The translations under genes were made by a program, and so were the position numbers. The notes beneath the pieces are model-generated. The model was not told the origin of the DNA. It did not search any database and was given only the letters and a program-made list of their open reading frames with translations. Below, in pieces: positions 44,708 through 53,406 of a stretch of 64,000 nucleotides of DNA (position 1 is the first letter of the stretch; each line of letters opens with the position of its first letter). The DNA comes from CAVONV01 sp963697355 (GTDB taxonomy: Bacteria; Acidobacteriota; Vicinamibacteria; Marinacidobacterales; DATDRI01), in the NCBI GenBank assembly GCA_963697355.1, contig CAVONV010000004.1:186001-250000 (forward strand), in the 5' to 3' direction.

Positions 44708-45907
44708 ATGGAACACTCGAGCGGAGCTAGTACCAAGGATGACCTCAGGATTGTCGATCTGCTGGTGAGTCTCGTCAGGGCTCGAAGCTATCCTGGCGTT
44801 CCGAGGCAAGAAGAGGCCGTGGTTCGGGAGTTGAGTACTTACCTCGAGGCTCGTGGAATCGAGACCACCATCACCGAGGTCAAAGATGGGCGACCCAACC
44901 TCGTGGCCTCGGTTGAAGGCGCGCGGGCCGGCCGTCACATGTTGTTTTGTGGCCATACCGATACGGTGCCTCCCAATGCCGAAAGCTCGGTCGATCCCTT
45001 CGCGGCTGTGAGGAAGGGCTCGAAGCTCTATGGGCGGGGAACTGTGGATATGAAGGGCGCCCTCGCCGCTATGGCCGGTGCTCTGGCGCTTCTAGGGGGA
45101 GCGCGTCCGTTGCAGGAAGGTAGAGTCTCTCTCGGCGCGGTGATCGACGAAGAGATGCAGAGTCTCGGAGCGGAGGCTCTGATCTTGGGCGGCTTTCACT
45201 CGGACGCCGCCATCGTCGGCGAGCCCACAGGCAATCGGATCGCTATCGGGCACAAGGGTCTCGAATGGCTGGAGATCGTTTTCGAGGGGCGGGCCGCGCA
45301 TGGCGGGACGCCATCTGCCGGAATAAATGCCGTCTCGGCTGCGGCTCACTTCATACATCTGGTGGAAGAGGAACTGGCGCCTTCCTTCGAGAGTCGGCGC
45401 GATCCCATTCTCGGTCTGCCTGTCATCAACATCGGTACCATCCAAGGCGGAGACCAACCCAGCACGGTGGCGTCTCACTGTCGAGTCCGACTGGACCGAC
45501 GTTGGGTCAGCACGGAGAGTATCGAGCAAGTATTCGAAGACTTGGAGAGCTTACTCGAAGAGGTGAGACGAGCGAGACCCGGCTTGAAGACAACTCTGGC
45601 GAGGATGCCTGAGGGTATGGCGACGATGATCCACGGCCCCCTGACCATCGAGCCGCAACATCCACTGGTGAAGGCATCGGAACAGGCGTTGGTCGACTGC
45701 GGGCGGGAAAAGGTGCCGTTGACCGTTTTCCCGGCCTGGACCGATGCGGCCTTGCTGTCGCGCGAAGGGAACATACCGAGCATCGTTTGGGGTCCGGGCG
45801 AGCTGGATTACGCTCATTCTCCGGAGGAGTGCATCGAAACGAACGATGTCCTCCTGGCGGCGGAGTTGTACGCCGCGTCGGCGTTGAACTTCACGAGGTC
45901 GCAATGA
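44708..45907 (+). CDS. M20 family metallopeptidase (ArgE/DapE-like)
   Basis: Cytosolic dinuclear-zinc amidohydrolase of 399 residues. Metal ligands: His and following Asp in LFCGHTDTVPP, the bridging Asp in YGRGTVDMKGALAAM, the catalytic pair in GAVIDEEMQSLGAEA, an Asp/Glu in IVGEPTGNRIAIGHKG, and the late His in ELDYAHSPEECIE. A dimerisation lid domain (about 185-300) includes HGGTPSAGINAVSAA. The family removes N-acyl groups or splits dipeptides; which substrate is not readable. AGAGGTG precedes the ATG at 44708. Its TGA overlaps the ATG of the transporter by four bases, so the pair is one operon for uptake and cleavage. Confidence 0.92.
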   Translation: MEHSSGASTKDDLRIVDLLVSLVRARSYPGVPRQEEAVVRELSTYLEARGIETTITEVKDGRPNLVASVEGARAGRHMLFCGHTDTVPPNAESSVDPFAAVRKGSKLYGRGTVDMKGALAAMAGALALLGGARPLQEGRVSLGAVIDEEMQSLGAEALILGGFHSDAAIVGEPTGNRIAIGHKGLEWLEIVFEGRAAHGGTPSAGINAVSAAAHFIHLVEEELAPSFESRRDPILGLPVINIGTIQGGDQPSTVASHCRVRLDRRWVSTESIEQVFEDLESLLEEVRRARPGLKTTLARMPEGMATMIHGPLTIEPQHPLVKASEQALVDCGREKVPLTVFPAWTDAALLSREGNIPSIVWGPGELDYAHSPEECIETNDVLLAAELYAASALNFTRSQ

Positions 45908-47283
45908 CGCTCCGAGTGCCTCACGCCTACGTGCTGCTCGTCATGATCACGATCATGGCGGCCATCAGCACGTGGCTGATACCGGCGGGCGCGTACGACC
46001 GCGTCCAACATGATGGAAGAGAGATCATCGATCCCACGACCTATCACCGCGTTGCACCTCATCCGGCCGGAGTCACCGCCGTCGTCACGGCGTTTCCCAA
46101 GGCCCTGGTGGAAGTGGCGGACATCGTTTTCTACATATTCATCATCGGCGGTGCTTTTGGCGTCCTCCACGGAACGGGCACCATCCAGGCAGGCATCTAC
46201 TATATCGTTCGTCGTATCGGCAAGCGGGCGGCGTTGGTCGTTCCCCTGTTGACGCTCTTGTTTGCGATTGGCGGTGGCAGCCTCGGCATCGCGGAAGAAA
46301 CACTCGTGTTCCTCCCGGCACTTCTTCTTTTGGCACGCTCGCTGGGCTACGATTCTCTCGTCGCGGGCGGCATCGCGCTCGTGGGAGCCAATGCGGGATT
46401 CGCTTCAGCCTTCATGAATCCCTTTACCGTAGGTGTTGCTCAGGGCATCGTCGGATTGCCTCTTTTTTCAGGGATGGAGTTCCGGCTCGTTCTCTGGGCC
46501 ATCATCACGTCAGTGACCATTGTTTTTCTGGCCCGCTATGCCGCTAGAGTGAAAGCCGAACCGTCGAAGAGCCTCGCCTATGATTTGGATCGGAAACGGG
46601 AACCGTTAGGGCTCCCCGAGACCGAAGAGCGGTTCGCCACCCGGCACGCCGTAGTCCTGCTAATTTGCTTGGCGGTCTTCGTGGCTCTGGCCGTCGGCGC
46701 CATGAGATGGCGCTGGGGGTTGCTCGAGCTGTCTGCTCTCTTCTTTGCACTAGCGATAATGGCTGGACCACTGGGAGGACTGTCTTTCGACGAAACGGCT
46801 CGGTTTTTCGTCAGAGGTGCGGCCGACATGACCTATGCGGGTCTCGTGGTCGGCCTTGCGAGGGGAGCGCTGGTCATCCTGAGGGACGCGAGTGTCGTCG
46901 ATACCATCACCTACGCGATGGCCAACGCGGTCTCACAATGGCCTTCTTCGATGAGCGCCGTAGGGATTTATCTCATGCAAAATCTCCTCAACTTCATCGT
47001 CCCCTCGGGAAGCGGACAGGCGGCCGTCTCCTTGCCCATACTCGCCCCTCTCGGTGACCTGCTCGATATTACACGTCAGACCAACGTGCTCGCCTACCAA
47101 CTAGGAAACGGACTCACGAATATCTTCACCCCGACTCAAGGCTATTTCATGGCAGCCCTCGGGATACTGAACATACCGTGGTCGATGTGGGCCCGGTGGT
47201 TGGCACCGTTGCTCCTGATTTGGCTGGGGATCGGCTTGGTCGCCGTGCTGGTGGCTCACGCCATCCATTTGGGACCGTTCTAG
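45904..47283 (+). CDS. YfcC/DcuC family transporter (C4-dicarboxylate anaerobic carrier-like)
   Basis: Inner-membrane carrier of 459 residues with about twelve TM segments. Family features: PHAYVLLVMITIMAAISTWL and IPAGAY at the N-terminus, FIIGGAFGVLHGTGTIQAGI, GGGSLGIAEETLVFLPALLL, GANAGFASAFMNPFTVGVAQ, and the C-terminal NFIVPSGSGQAAVSLPILAPL and GNGLTNIFTPTQGYFMAALG. Relatives carry basic amino acids, peptides or C4-dicarboxylates. It is translationally coupled to the M20 peptidase upstream (ATGA overlap), suggesting import of an N-acylated amino acid or dipeptide. The apparent longer reading from 45787 lies inside the peptidase gene. Confidence 0.9.
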   Translation: MTLRVPHAYVLLVMITIMAAISTWLIPAGAYDRVQHDGREIIDPTTYHRVAPHPAGVTAVVTAFPKALVEVADIVFYIFIIGGAFGVLHGTGTIQAGIYYIVRRIGKRAALVVPLLTLLFAIGGGSLGIAEETLVFLPALLLLARSLGYDSLVAGGIALVGANAGFASAFMNPFTVGVAQGIVGLPLFSGMEFRLVLWAIITSVTIVFLARYAARVKAEPSKSLAYDLDRKREPLGLPETEERFATRHAVVLLICLAVFVALAVGAMRWRWGLLELSALFFALAIMAGPLGGLSFDETARFFVRGAADMTYAGLVVGLARGALVILRDASVVDTITYAMANAVSQWPSSMSAVGIYLMQNLLNFIVPSGSGQAAVSLPILAPLGDLLDITRQTNVLAYQLGNGLTNIFTPTQGYFMAALGILNIPWSMWARWLAPLLLIWLGIGLVAVLVAHAIHLGPF

Positions 47284-47346
47284 TCAACGCCTACAGATCA
47301 GCGGTCGGAGCACCCTGGAACGATCTCAGCTCCCGTCGGACCGGGC

Positions 47347-48461
47347 TTACTTCCAAACGAACGGTACCCTCTCGTTCTGGTGGGCCAGCTGCCAGGCCGT
47401 GAGATAGATCAAACGGCCACCCCGCTCGCGTTGTCATCGGCGCCGTAGTAGATGCGGCCTTGGCTCGTCCCGATATGGTCGTGATGAGCGGTGACAGCGA
47501 CGACTTCGTTCTTGAGCTCAGGATCCGCTCCCTCCAAGAGACCGACGACGTTACGAGTGGGAACGACTTCACGGTCGTAAAAAGCCTTGGTCACAGTGAC
47601 CTCGACGCCGGAGATGTCGCGAGACGCAGGCTTCCCCGTTTGTTCGATCGACTTCCGTAGCTCCTCGATCGTCGTTCCGGAAGCCTTGAGAAGTTGATTG
47701 GCGGTTTCCCGGTTGATGATTAGAGTCGGGACGTCCAAGATGTCCGAGGCCAGGGCCATTTGGGGCCGGCCGCGCTCAGGTCTCGGGCCGCTCGGGACAA
47801 ATGGCCGGGGTCGAGTGGGAATCCAATCTCTAACGATGAGTAAACCGCCTACGCCACGCCGGCGCGCAATCTCTATCTTTTGCCGATTGTAGGAGTGAAC
47901 GGTGTTCCATGTGCCTTTGAATGGACTCTTCTCGTTGCGCATTTGCGGCTCATAGGACACGATCAACGCGATTTTTCCGTCGACATCAATACCCTCATAG
48001 TCGTTGTAGTCGTATTCGGGGGCTGTGACGCCGTACCCGGCGAAAACCAAAGGAGCGGTGACAGACGAAGGTCGGATCGACTGCACGTAGTAGCTGAAGT
48101 CTTGGTCGATTTGAAAGGTTTTTTCGACGCCTCCCCAGCGTGCGGTCAGCTCTGTTTTGTCGCGATCGAGTTGGGCGCGGACCATGGGAAATTTCTGAAA
48201 GTAGGTGCCTTTTGCCACCGGCTTCAGACCCAATCGCATGAACTCCGCCGCAATGTAGTTTGTTGCGATGAGCGCTTCGGCGCTCGCGGTATCACGTCCG
48301 GCCATCTCAGGAGCGGCAAGGAAATACACGTCCGCCTTGAGACTCTCGAGTTGGATCAATTCAGCACCCGGCGCCGCCGGCACGTCATCAGGCCATACCG
48401 TTCCAGCGATGACAAAGAAGAACATGGCCGTCGCCATGATCGAACGAAACATTGGTTTCAT
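47347..48461 (-). pseudogene. M28 aminopeptidase with PA domain, internal deletion of the catalytic domain
   Basis: Secreted zinc aminopeptidase that has lost most of its catalytic part. Signal peptide near residues 1-25 (FFFVIAGTVWPDD). PA domain about 95-275 (VFAGYGVTAPEYDYNDYEGI, VGGLLIVRDW). The M28 core starts with RNVVGLLEG and VVAVTAHHDHIG, and reaches YYGADDNASGVA, which holds the first zinc ligands. It then stops at 47409. In the adjacent frame the next bases read RLIYLTAWQLAHQNERVPFVWK, then a stop at 47347, which is the normal last helix of this family. About 150-200 residues between these two points are missing. Microhomology (GTGGCC) fits a deletion or a misassembly. The ATG at 48461 follows GGAGACAGGAGAC. 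Confidence 0.82.
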
Positions 48462-48504
48462 ATCGTGTCTCCTGTCTCCTTCCAGCTGCAAGTGCTCTTG
48501 GCTT

Positions 48505-49833
48505 TCACTTACCGATCAGATGGATCTTCTCCTGCCTCGGCACCACGTAGCTGAAACCTTTTTCGGTCAAGACAACGTCCTCTTCCGTATTGATGCGGAG
48601 CTCTTGCCCGTTCCACTCGGGAATAACCGTCGTTGCGTGAGACTCCACGGCATAAACAGCACCGAGTCGGAGAGGAAACGCTGCCCGATCTCCGTACCGG
48701 TCTGGCCAGTCGGGATTCATCCAAGCACCGATGCCGTGGCCCCCTACGCCGACCGAGTGGGAGTACACGCTTCCATCGACACCCCACTTGTCACAAAGAG
48801 CCATCGACTCCGAGCGGACCTGGTGCCCGGGCATCCCAACCTTCGCGATCTCGAACACCGCATCCTGGACCCGCAGTGAGTTCTTGAAAGCCTTTTGAAT
48901 GCCTTCGGGCGGTTCCGTCTCTCCCGGTTTCAATACGTAACCCGTCCCCTTGTAATCGGTGTGGAAACCCATGTAAACGACACCAATATCGTTATTGATG
49001 ATGTCGCCGGGTTGGATCACCGTCGAGTCGGCATCGAGCCGCCCTTCGACTCCTTGGCGATGGGCCCGGAGGCCGTGAAAGTACCAGGTGTCGATATCGA
49101 GCTCGGCGAGCTTGTTATAGATCCACCATCGCATATCCTTGATTTTCGTTTTACCCGGCTGGATCATGTCGAGAACGCCAAAGTGGATCATCTTGCTCAT
49201 CTCGGCGGCTTCCTTGAAGTACACCATTTCTTCAGGAAGTCGTGTGTCGAGAAAATCAGAGATCATGGTCTCGGCCGAGACCAGTCTTTTCTCATACTCC
49301 GGTCCGATGGCATCTACCAGGAACTCTTTCATTTCCACGGTGAGGCCGTCGCACATGGGGATGGTCCTTGATTGATTGATGCCGATTCTTTTCGGGTCGA
49401 GCTCTCGAATCGTTTTGCCCAAAATGGGTTTGAGTGAGGGCCCCTCTTCACCGGACCCACTGTGGTACGACTCCATGTCGTCCCAAAGGAGGCTCCCCCG
49501 AGGGAGGTGTGTACCCAAGAGTATCTTTTTGGGCTTGTCCGAGCCGTCATCAAAAAAGATGTAGGCGTTGCGGTGCCCGCCCGGCGTGTTCTCGCGATTG
49601 TCTTCGATGTACTCGAGTACGAAATCCTTGTTGAACTCGCGCGACATGATGATCCAGCAATCGATGCCTGCTTTTCTCATCGCCGGCAATAGAAGGGTGT
49701 TGACGCGTTTGATGTTGAGCTCGGAACGGATGCGGGCTCGTTCTTCCAAAGGACGTGGAGCGACTTCCGCGTTGAACGTGTTGGGCAGTAGGACGGCGGC
49801 ACAGGCGACGATCCAAAAGCTCGATAAACGCAT
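48505..49833 (-). CDS. Secreted M24 (Xaa-Pro dipeptidase-like) metallopeptidase
   Basis: Exported protein of 442 residues with a signal peptide (MRLSSFWIVACAAVLLPNTFNA). The N-terminal creatinase-like domain covers about 30-200 (MRKAGIDCWIIMSREFNKDF). The pita-bread M24 domain (about 210-440) carries metal ligands: Asp in QPGDIINNDIGVVY and FHTDYKGTGYV, His in SHSVGVGGHGIGAWM, Glu in AVYAVESHATTV and Glu in LRINTEEDVVLTEKG. It should cleave proline-containing dipeptides or N-terminal residues in the periplasm. AGGAGG precedes the ATG. It lies 43 bases upstream of the M28 remnant, in the same direction, so both belonged to one peptide-degradation unit. Confidence 0.9.
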   Translation of the reverse strand: MRLSSFWIVACAAVLLPNTFNAEVAPRPLEERARIRSELNIKRVNTLLLPAMRKAGIDCWIIMSREFNKDFVLEYIEDNRENTPGGHRNAYIFFDDGSDKPKKILLGTHLPRGSLLWDDMESYHSGSGEEGPSLKPILGKTIRELDPKRIGINQSRTIPMCDGLTVEMKEFLVDAIGPEYEKRLVSAETMISDFLDTRLPEEMVYFKEAAEMSKMIHFGVLDMIQPGKTKIKDMRWWIYNKLAELDIDTWYFHGLRAHRQGVEGRLDADSTVIQPGDIINNDIGVVYMGFHTDYKGTGYVLKPGETEPPEGIQKAFKNSLRVQDAVFEIAKVGMPGHQVRSESMALCDKWGVDGSVYSHSVGVGGHGIGAWMNPDWPDRYGDRAAFPLRLGAVYAVESHATTVIPEWNGQELRINTEEDVVLTEKGFSYVVPRQEKIHLIGK

Positions 49834-49977
49834 GAAAAACCTCCTCTTGCTATGTTCGGCTTATAACAACCTTGAAATGGGAGGTCAAACGACGCCCGTT
49901 GTGTCTTCGACAGCATCACCGGTAAACTCACACCGGTTCGCCAAGTGCTTTCGACAGGCACAGACAAGGAGAACGCG

Positions 49978-50592
49978 ATGTTCCGCCAAAAACAGACATT
50001 CGTTTTGATGCTCGTTCTGTTGGGAGGCTGCCGTGGTACGACCGAATCGGAAAAGGAGGCTTCAGCCTCGCTCGATGAACGAATACAGGAGCTCGTTCGT
50101 TTGAGTCAAGTGACGGGCTTGTCCATCGCGGTGTTTCAGCTCAACGTGGAAGGATTTCCCGACTCGTCCAACGTTTACGACAGCCTTGCCGAGGCCTACA
50201 TGACGGCGGGGAAAGACGAAGTGGCGATCGAGAACTACGAGCGCTGCTTGGAGCTGGAACCAGACAACTCCGGTGCGAAGAGTCGAATCGAATGGATTCG
50301 AGAAAGCATCGCAGCACGGAAAAACCCGGCCGAGTTTTCCAAAGCCGAGCTTCGCAAACTCGCGGGTCGCTACGGCCCGTTTGATGTCTCATTCAGCAAT
50401 GGAGATCTGTATGCGTCCGCCGACATGCTCAAACAAGATTACCGTCTAATTCCCATGTCCAAGGAAGAGTTTATGCTCGAGGGGATGGGCGTTTACCGAT
50501 TGCAATTCGTTTTCGATGATGAAGGGCACGCGACCAAGCTCGTCGGCTTTCATGCCAACGGGAACAAGAACGAGGCGGACCGTAATCCCTGA
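49978..50592 (+). pseudogene. Serine hydrolase (beta-lactamase family) reduced to N-terminus plus TPR tail
   Basis: A 204-residue lipoprotein-like ORF; AAGGAG precedes the ATG at 49978 and the signal ends LLGGC. The segment after the lipobox, LDERIQELVRLSQVTGLSIAV, is the usual start of a class C beta-lactamase-like hydrolase. Instead of the catalytic SxxK and YxN region, the frame passes directly into FQLNVEGFPDSSNVYDSLAE, the TPR-like C-terminal extension these enzymes carry, followed by a DUF3471-like tail (RKLAGRYGPFDVSFSNGDLY). The catalytic domain of about 300 residues is absent and the joint is in frame. The shared ATCGCGGTG at the joint fits a microhomology deletion. It could still produce a small lipoprotein. 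Confidence 0.72.
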
Positions 50593-50596
50593 GAAA

Positions 50597-50648
50597 AGGG
50601 GACAGGTCCCTTCTTAGCACGTTCTCCCTTGGCAGATAGGGACCTGCT
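50597..50648. repeat. Degenerate paired palindromes
   Basis: AGGGGACAGGTCCCTT followed about 26 bases later by AGGGACCTG, its partial reverse complement. Resembles the 15-bp pairs at 14122 and 63039 in decayed form. It lies between two genes' stops. Confidence 0.55.
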
Positions 50649-50674
50649 TTCGAACGTCGGATACGGACGGCGAA

Positions 50675-51172
50675 TCACGCCTCGCCGGCCAAGCGAAGGA
50701 GCTCTCGTCGAAGCTCGTCGCTGAGGCGGTATCCATGAGAAGCAAGCTCATCGAGGATCGGAGCGATCTGATCGATCACATCCACCTGCTTTGCAAGGAG
50801 AAGCACACCTCCGGTTCCGATCACCGTCACGCCTCTTCTACGAGCCACCTCCCGGCCCGTCCGCTCATCAATGAGAAGTTTGATTTTTTGGGACCGCGCA
50901 AGCTCGATAGCTTCAGCTTCTCCGCGATCGAGGAGCGCGGTTAGTTTCGCCAGGTCTGTGCTTTCAGGAGCGTCTGCCGCTGAAAGCCAACCCTCTTTTT
51001 CGGCGCGGGTCAAACTCATCGAGCCTGGTCTTGACGCATCCAGCTGAAGCTCCTCGAGCACCGCCCGTGGGATGAGTACTTGGTCGAAAAGAGCGTGGAG
51101 TATCTCAACTTGCCCTGCGGTCGCGAGTCCGATGAGCGGGCCGGCGTCCGCAACGATGAGTTTTCGCGTCAA
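50675..51172 (-). CDS. PIN-domain toxin (DUF3368 family)
   Basis: Probable ribonuclease toxin of 165 residues, cytosolic. PIN acidic residues are at Asp9 (LIVADAGPLIGLA), Glu in VLEELQLD, Glu in LDRGEAEAIELA and Asp in LLIDERTGREVARRRG, the standard DUF3368 pattern. It starts with TTG at 51172; the stop of the antitoxin (TGA) overlaps by four bases (TTGA), which fixes this start. DUF3368 toxins are paired with UPF0175 antitoxins, as here. Targets unknown. Confidence 0.88.
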   Translation of the reverse strand: MTRKLIVADAGPLIGLATAGQVEILHALFDQVLIPRAVLEELQLDASRPGSMSLTRAEKEGWLSAADAPESTDLAKLTALLDRGEAEAIELARSQKIKLLIDERTGREVARRRGVTVIGTGGVLLLAKQVDVIDQIAPILDELASHGYRLSDELRRELLRLAGEA

Positions 51173-51510
51173 CCGACAGCCTCAATCTCCGCATCGAGCT
51201 CTTCCGGTGGATAGCTCACTGCGTCGATCCCAGCCTCGCCTATGAGCTCGACGAACTCCTCGACAGACATCTCGGCGAGCTTCGCCGCCCGCGCGAGAGT
51301 TATACCCCCCGCTTCGAAAAGGTGGAGTGCAAGCGCGCGCGCGACTCCGTACTGCAGGAGTCGCTCATCGAAGGGAAGCGCCAGAATCGCTGGGCGCCCG
51401 TGTTTCGTGATGATGGCTAGTTGACCTTTCTCTGCATCGCGAAGAAGCTCTCCTGATCGCACCCTAAGATCGCGAACAGAGAACACGTCGACTATTTTTG
51501 GTTTGGCCAT
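51169..51510 (-). CDS. Antitoxin: Phd/YefM-like N-terminus joined to UPF0175-like C-terminus
   Basis: Antitoxin of 113 residues preceding the PIN toxin. The first half, VFSVRDLRVRSGELLRDAEK and LAIITKHGRPAILALPFDERL, reads as a Phd/YefM DNA-binding antitoxin. The second half, VARALALHLFEAGGITLARA and AKLAEMSVEEFVELIGEAG, is the UPF0175 helix pair that usually binds a DUF3368 toxin. The two are usually separate proteins or families. An 8-bp inverted repeat (51510-51535) overlaps the start codon and may be the operator. Confidence 0.82.
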   Translation of the reverse strand: MAKPKIVDVFSVRDLRVRSGELLRDAEKGQLAIITKHGRPAILALPFDERLLQYGVARALALHLFEAGGITLARAAKLAEMSVEEFVELIGEAGIDAVSYPPEELDAEIEAVG

Positions 51511-51535
51511 TTGTGCTCACAAATCGTAGCACAAA
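51510..51535. promoter_or_regulatory. Probable antitoxin operator
   Basis: TTTGTGCT (51510-51517) and AGCACAAA (51528-51535) are perfect inverted halves separated by 10 bases, directly at the antitoxin start. Autoregulation by a Phd-like domain through such a palindrome is usual. Confidence 0.5.
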
Positions 51536-51682
51536 AACGGAGCTTGCGACAACCTGCTTTTCGGGCGCTCGCGGTCAAAATCCGGATTGACCACGGGAGG
51601 GCGGCACCGGAGCTAGGCGAAAGCGCGCGGGGTGGGGCACGACATGAAGGAAGGAGTTACCATGAATCTCGACGGCTACCTT

Positions 51683-52222
51683 TTACCTAACGACCCCGAA
51701 TCCACTAGCTATGACGATTCCAAAGACGTGAAGCGTTTCTCCGTTGGTCGTATCGAGGAAGTAGGCTGGGCCGATCCCAAAGCGGCCCACCTCAAAATAG
51801 TAGGTCGCGCCAACACGGATGACGAAAGAATTCTCTCCGTGCCCATGCTCGACGCGGTGGTCCTGGCCGGCTGCGACGAGAACCGCCAAAGGCCTTATCG
51901 GGTGCACGATAACCATCCCGGCAACGATTCTTTCTCCCAGGTGCCCTCCGGCATAGTCGATGAGCGCTCCTACGCCGACCCATTTGGAGAGGCGATATTC
52001 GTAATCTGCGCCGACGGTGAAAGCGGTCTCATGCTCCGCGTGTGTGCCGCCCAAAAAGCCGGCGATGTGATGGCGATGTAAGTGCTTTTCGCCATGCTCG
52101 CTGTGCTCAGCCTGCTCACTTGTTTCGTGTTCGGTGTGATGAGTCTCCTGTGCCGATGAGATCCGGGCAAAGGAGAACAGAATGGCGATGAGAAAGCTGA
52201 TGGCGGTTTTGTGAAGATGCAT
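51683..52222 (-). CDS. Outer-membrane beta-barrel protein with His-rich N-terminus
   Basis: Exported protein of 179 residues, no family recognised. The signal peptide ends ARISSAQ. The mature N-terminus (about 25-55) is His/Glu-rich: QETHHTEHETSEQAEHSEHG, then EKHLHRHH. From about 58 on, alternating polar/hydrophobic strands (TAFTVGADYEYRLSKWVGVG, SFVIRVGATYYFEVGRFGIG) look like a small eight-stranded barrel. Histidine-rich stretches often bind divalent metal, which is inference here. AGGAG lies upstream of the ATG at 52222, about 11 bases away. It is last in the minus-strand run from 56461. Confidence 0.65.
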   Translation of the reverse strand: MHLHKTAISFLIAILFSFARISSAQETHHTEHETSEQAEHSEHGEKHLHRHHIAGFLGGTHAEHETAFTVGADYEYRLSKWVGVGALIDYAGGHLGERIVAGMVIVHPIRPLAVLVAAGQDHRVEHGHGENSFVIRVGATYYFEVGRFGIGPAYFLDTTNGETLHVFGIVIASGFGVVR

Positions 52223-52243
52223 ATCCAGATCGGTCTCCTCTTT

Positions 52244-53404
52244 TTAGACCCCACTTTGAATGACGCGGAGCTGTTTCAGTAGTCTGTCAATATCGTCGTG
52301 ATTGTTGAAAATATTGATGGATATCCGTAGCCGTCCCTTCCTGGCCGCTACCATGATGCCGTCTTCTTCTAGTCGCTTCGCAACGGCGCTCGCATCGCCC
52401 GGGATGCCGACCGAGAGTATTGCGGAGCGTTCGTTGAGATCATCCAACGGTGTGTGTATGTCGAGGCCCACTCCACGAATGCCTTCCACGAGATAATCCA
52501 TCAGCTCGAAAATGCGGTTGCGGATCTGTTCGAATCCAATCGACTGGAAGTATTGGAGAGCTGTTCTGAGAGCCATGAGCGGTTGAAAATTGACCGTTCC
52601 CAAGATGTAGCGTTCGGCGCTCTCGTGCAGTTCGAAGGGCACATTCTTCTTGGTGTGGATGAACTCATCGCCTTGGAGGGCAATGGAGAGCCACCCTGCG
52701 AAGGGGCTCCGAAAGCGCTTGCGGAATGTCGGTGACGTATAGAAGACCGACCCCACGTGACCCGTCGAGCCCCACTTGTGGAGACTGGCGCTCAGACAAT
52801 CGATCCGCATTCGGCGGACATCAATGGGGAAGAACGGGAATCCTTGTGTCGCGTTGACGACGAATAGGGCGTCCTTCTCCTCGAGACCCTGGCCGAGCTC
52901 TTCTAGATCGAGGCGAAAGCCCGTACCGTACTGGACGTATGAGCAGACGACGGCGATGGTCGCGCCGTCCACCTTGTCCAGGATGTCCTGGACAAGGTAT
53001 CGATGATCGTGTGCGTCGACATACCGCATGTTGAGGCCGGCGTGCTCGAAAGGCACCGTGCTCGAAGGGAACTCGTCCATCAGGGACACGATGTTGCCTC
53101 CGCCGAGACCATTTGCCTTGAAGGTCTCAGCGAGAAGTACCATGATCCACGACGTATTCGGAAGGAGGGCCACGTCCTCGCCTTCGGATCCGAGAATCGT
53201 TCCTATCTCATGCCTCAGGTCGTTGAATCGCTCGACGTCCGCCTCCCAAAAGCGGTCGCCGTCGAGAAGCACCTTTCGATACTCCGCGACAAGGGTCTCG
53301 AATACCGGCGTGGGCATGGGGCTCATCCCAGCACTATGGAAGTAGGCCCAGTTCTTTGTAGCGGGGTAGGCCTTACGGATTTCATTCCAATCGATTGTAG
53401 CCAT
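52244..53404 (-). CDS. Class V aminotransferase / cysteine desulfurase-like PLP enzyme
   Basis: Cytosolic PLP enzyme of 386 residues in the class V fold. The cofactor-binding stretch shows NTSWIMVLLAETF, then AVVCSYVQYGTGFRLDLEEL, FVVNATQGFPFFPIDV (Asp/Gln contacts) and the Schiff-base segment CLSASLHKWGSTGHVGSVFY, where Lys in HKW is the likely catalytic lysine. The N-terminus YFHSAGMSPMPTPVFE and the C-terminal RISINIFNNHDDIDRLLKQL fit kynureninase- and isopenicillin epimerase-like members. The gene starts two bases after the NTF2-like gene, so they are one operon. The substrate is not known; a cysteine desulfurase is less likely because no conserved Cys loop is seen. Confidence 0.88.
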   Translation of the reverse strand: MATIDWNEIRKAYPATKNWAYFHSAGMSPMPTPVFETLVAEYRKVLLDGDRFWEADVERFNDLRHEIGTILGSEGEDVALLPNTSWIMVLLAETFKANGLGGGNIVSLMDEFPSSTVPFEHAGLNMRYVDAHDHRYLVQDILDKVDGATIAVVCSYVQYGTGFRLDLEELGQGLEEKDALFVVNATQGFPFFPIDVRRMRIDCLSASLHKWGSTGHVGSVFYTSPTFRKRFRSPFAGWLSIALQGDEFIHTKKNVPFELHESAERYILGTVNFQPLMALRTALQYFQSIGFEQIRNRIFELMDYLVEGIRGVGLDIHTPLDDLNERSAILSVGIPGDASAVAKRLEEDGIMVAARKGRLRISINIFNNHDDIDRLLKQLRVIQSGV

Positions 53405-53406
53405 AG

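Noticed and set aside
47409..48461. Taking the M28 ORF as a complete short protein
   Set aside because: The frame ends at the first metal motif and the usual family C-terminus follows out of frame, so it is a damaged long enzyme.
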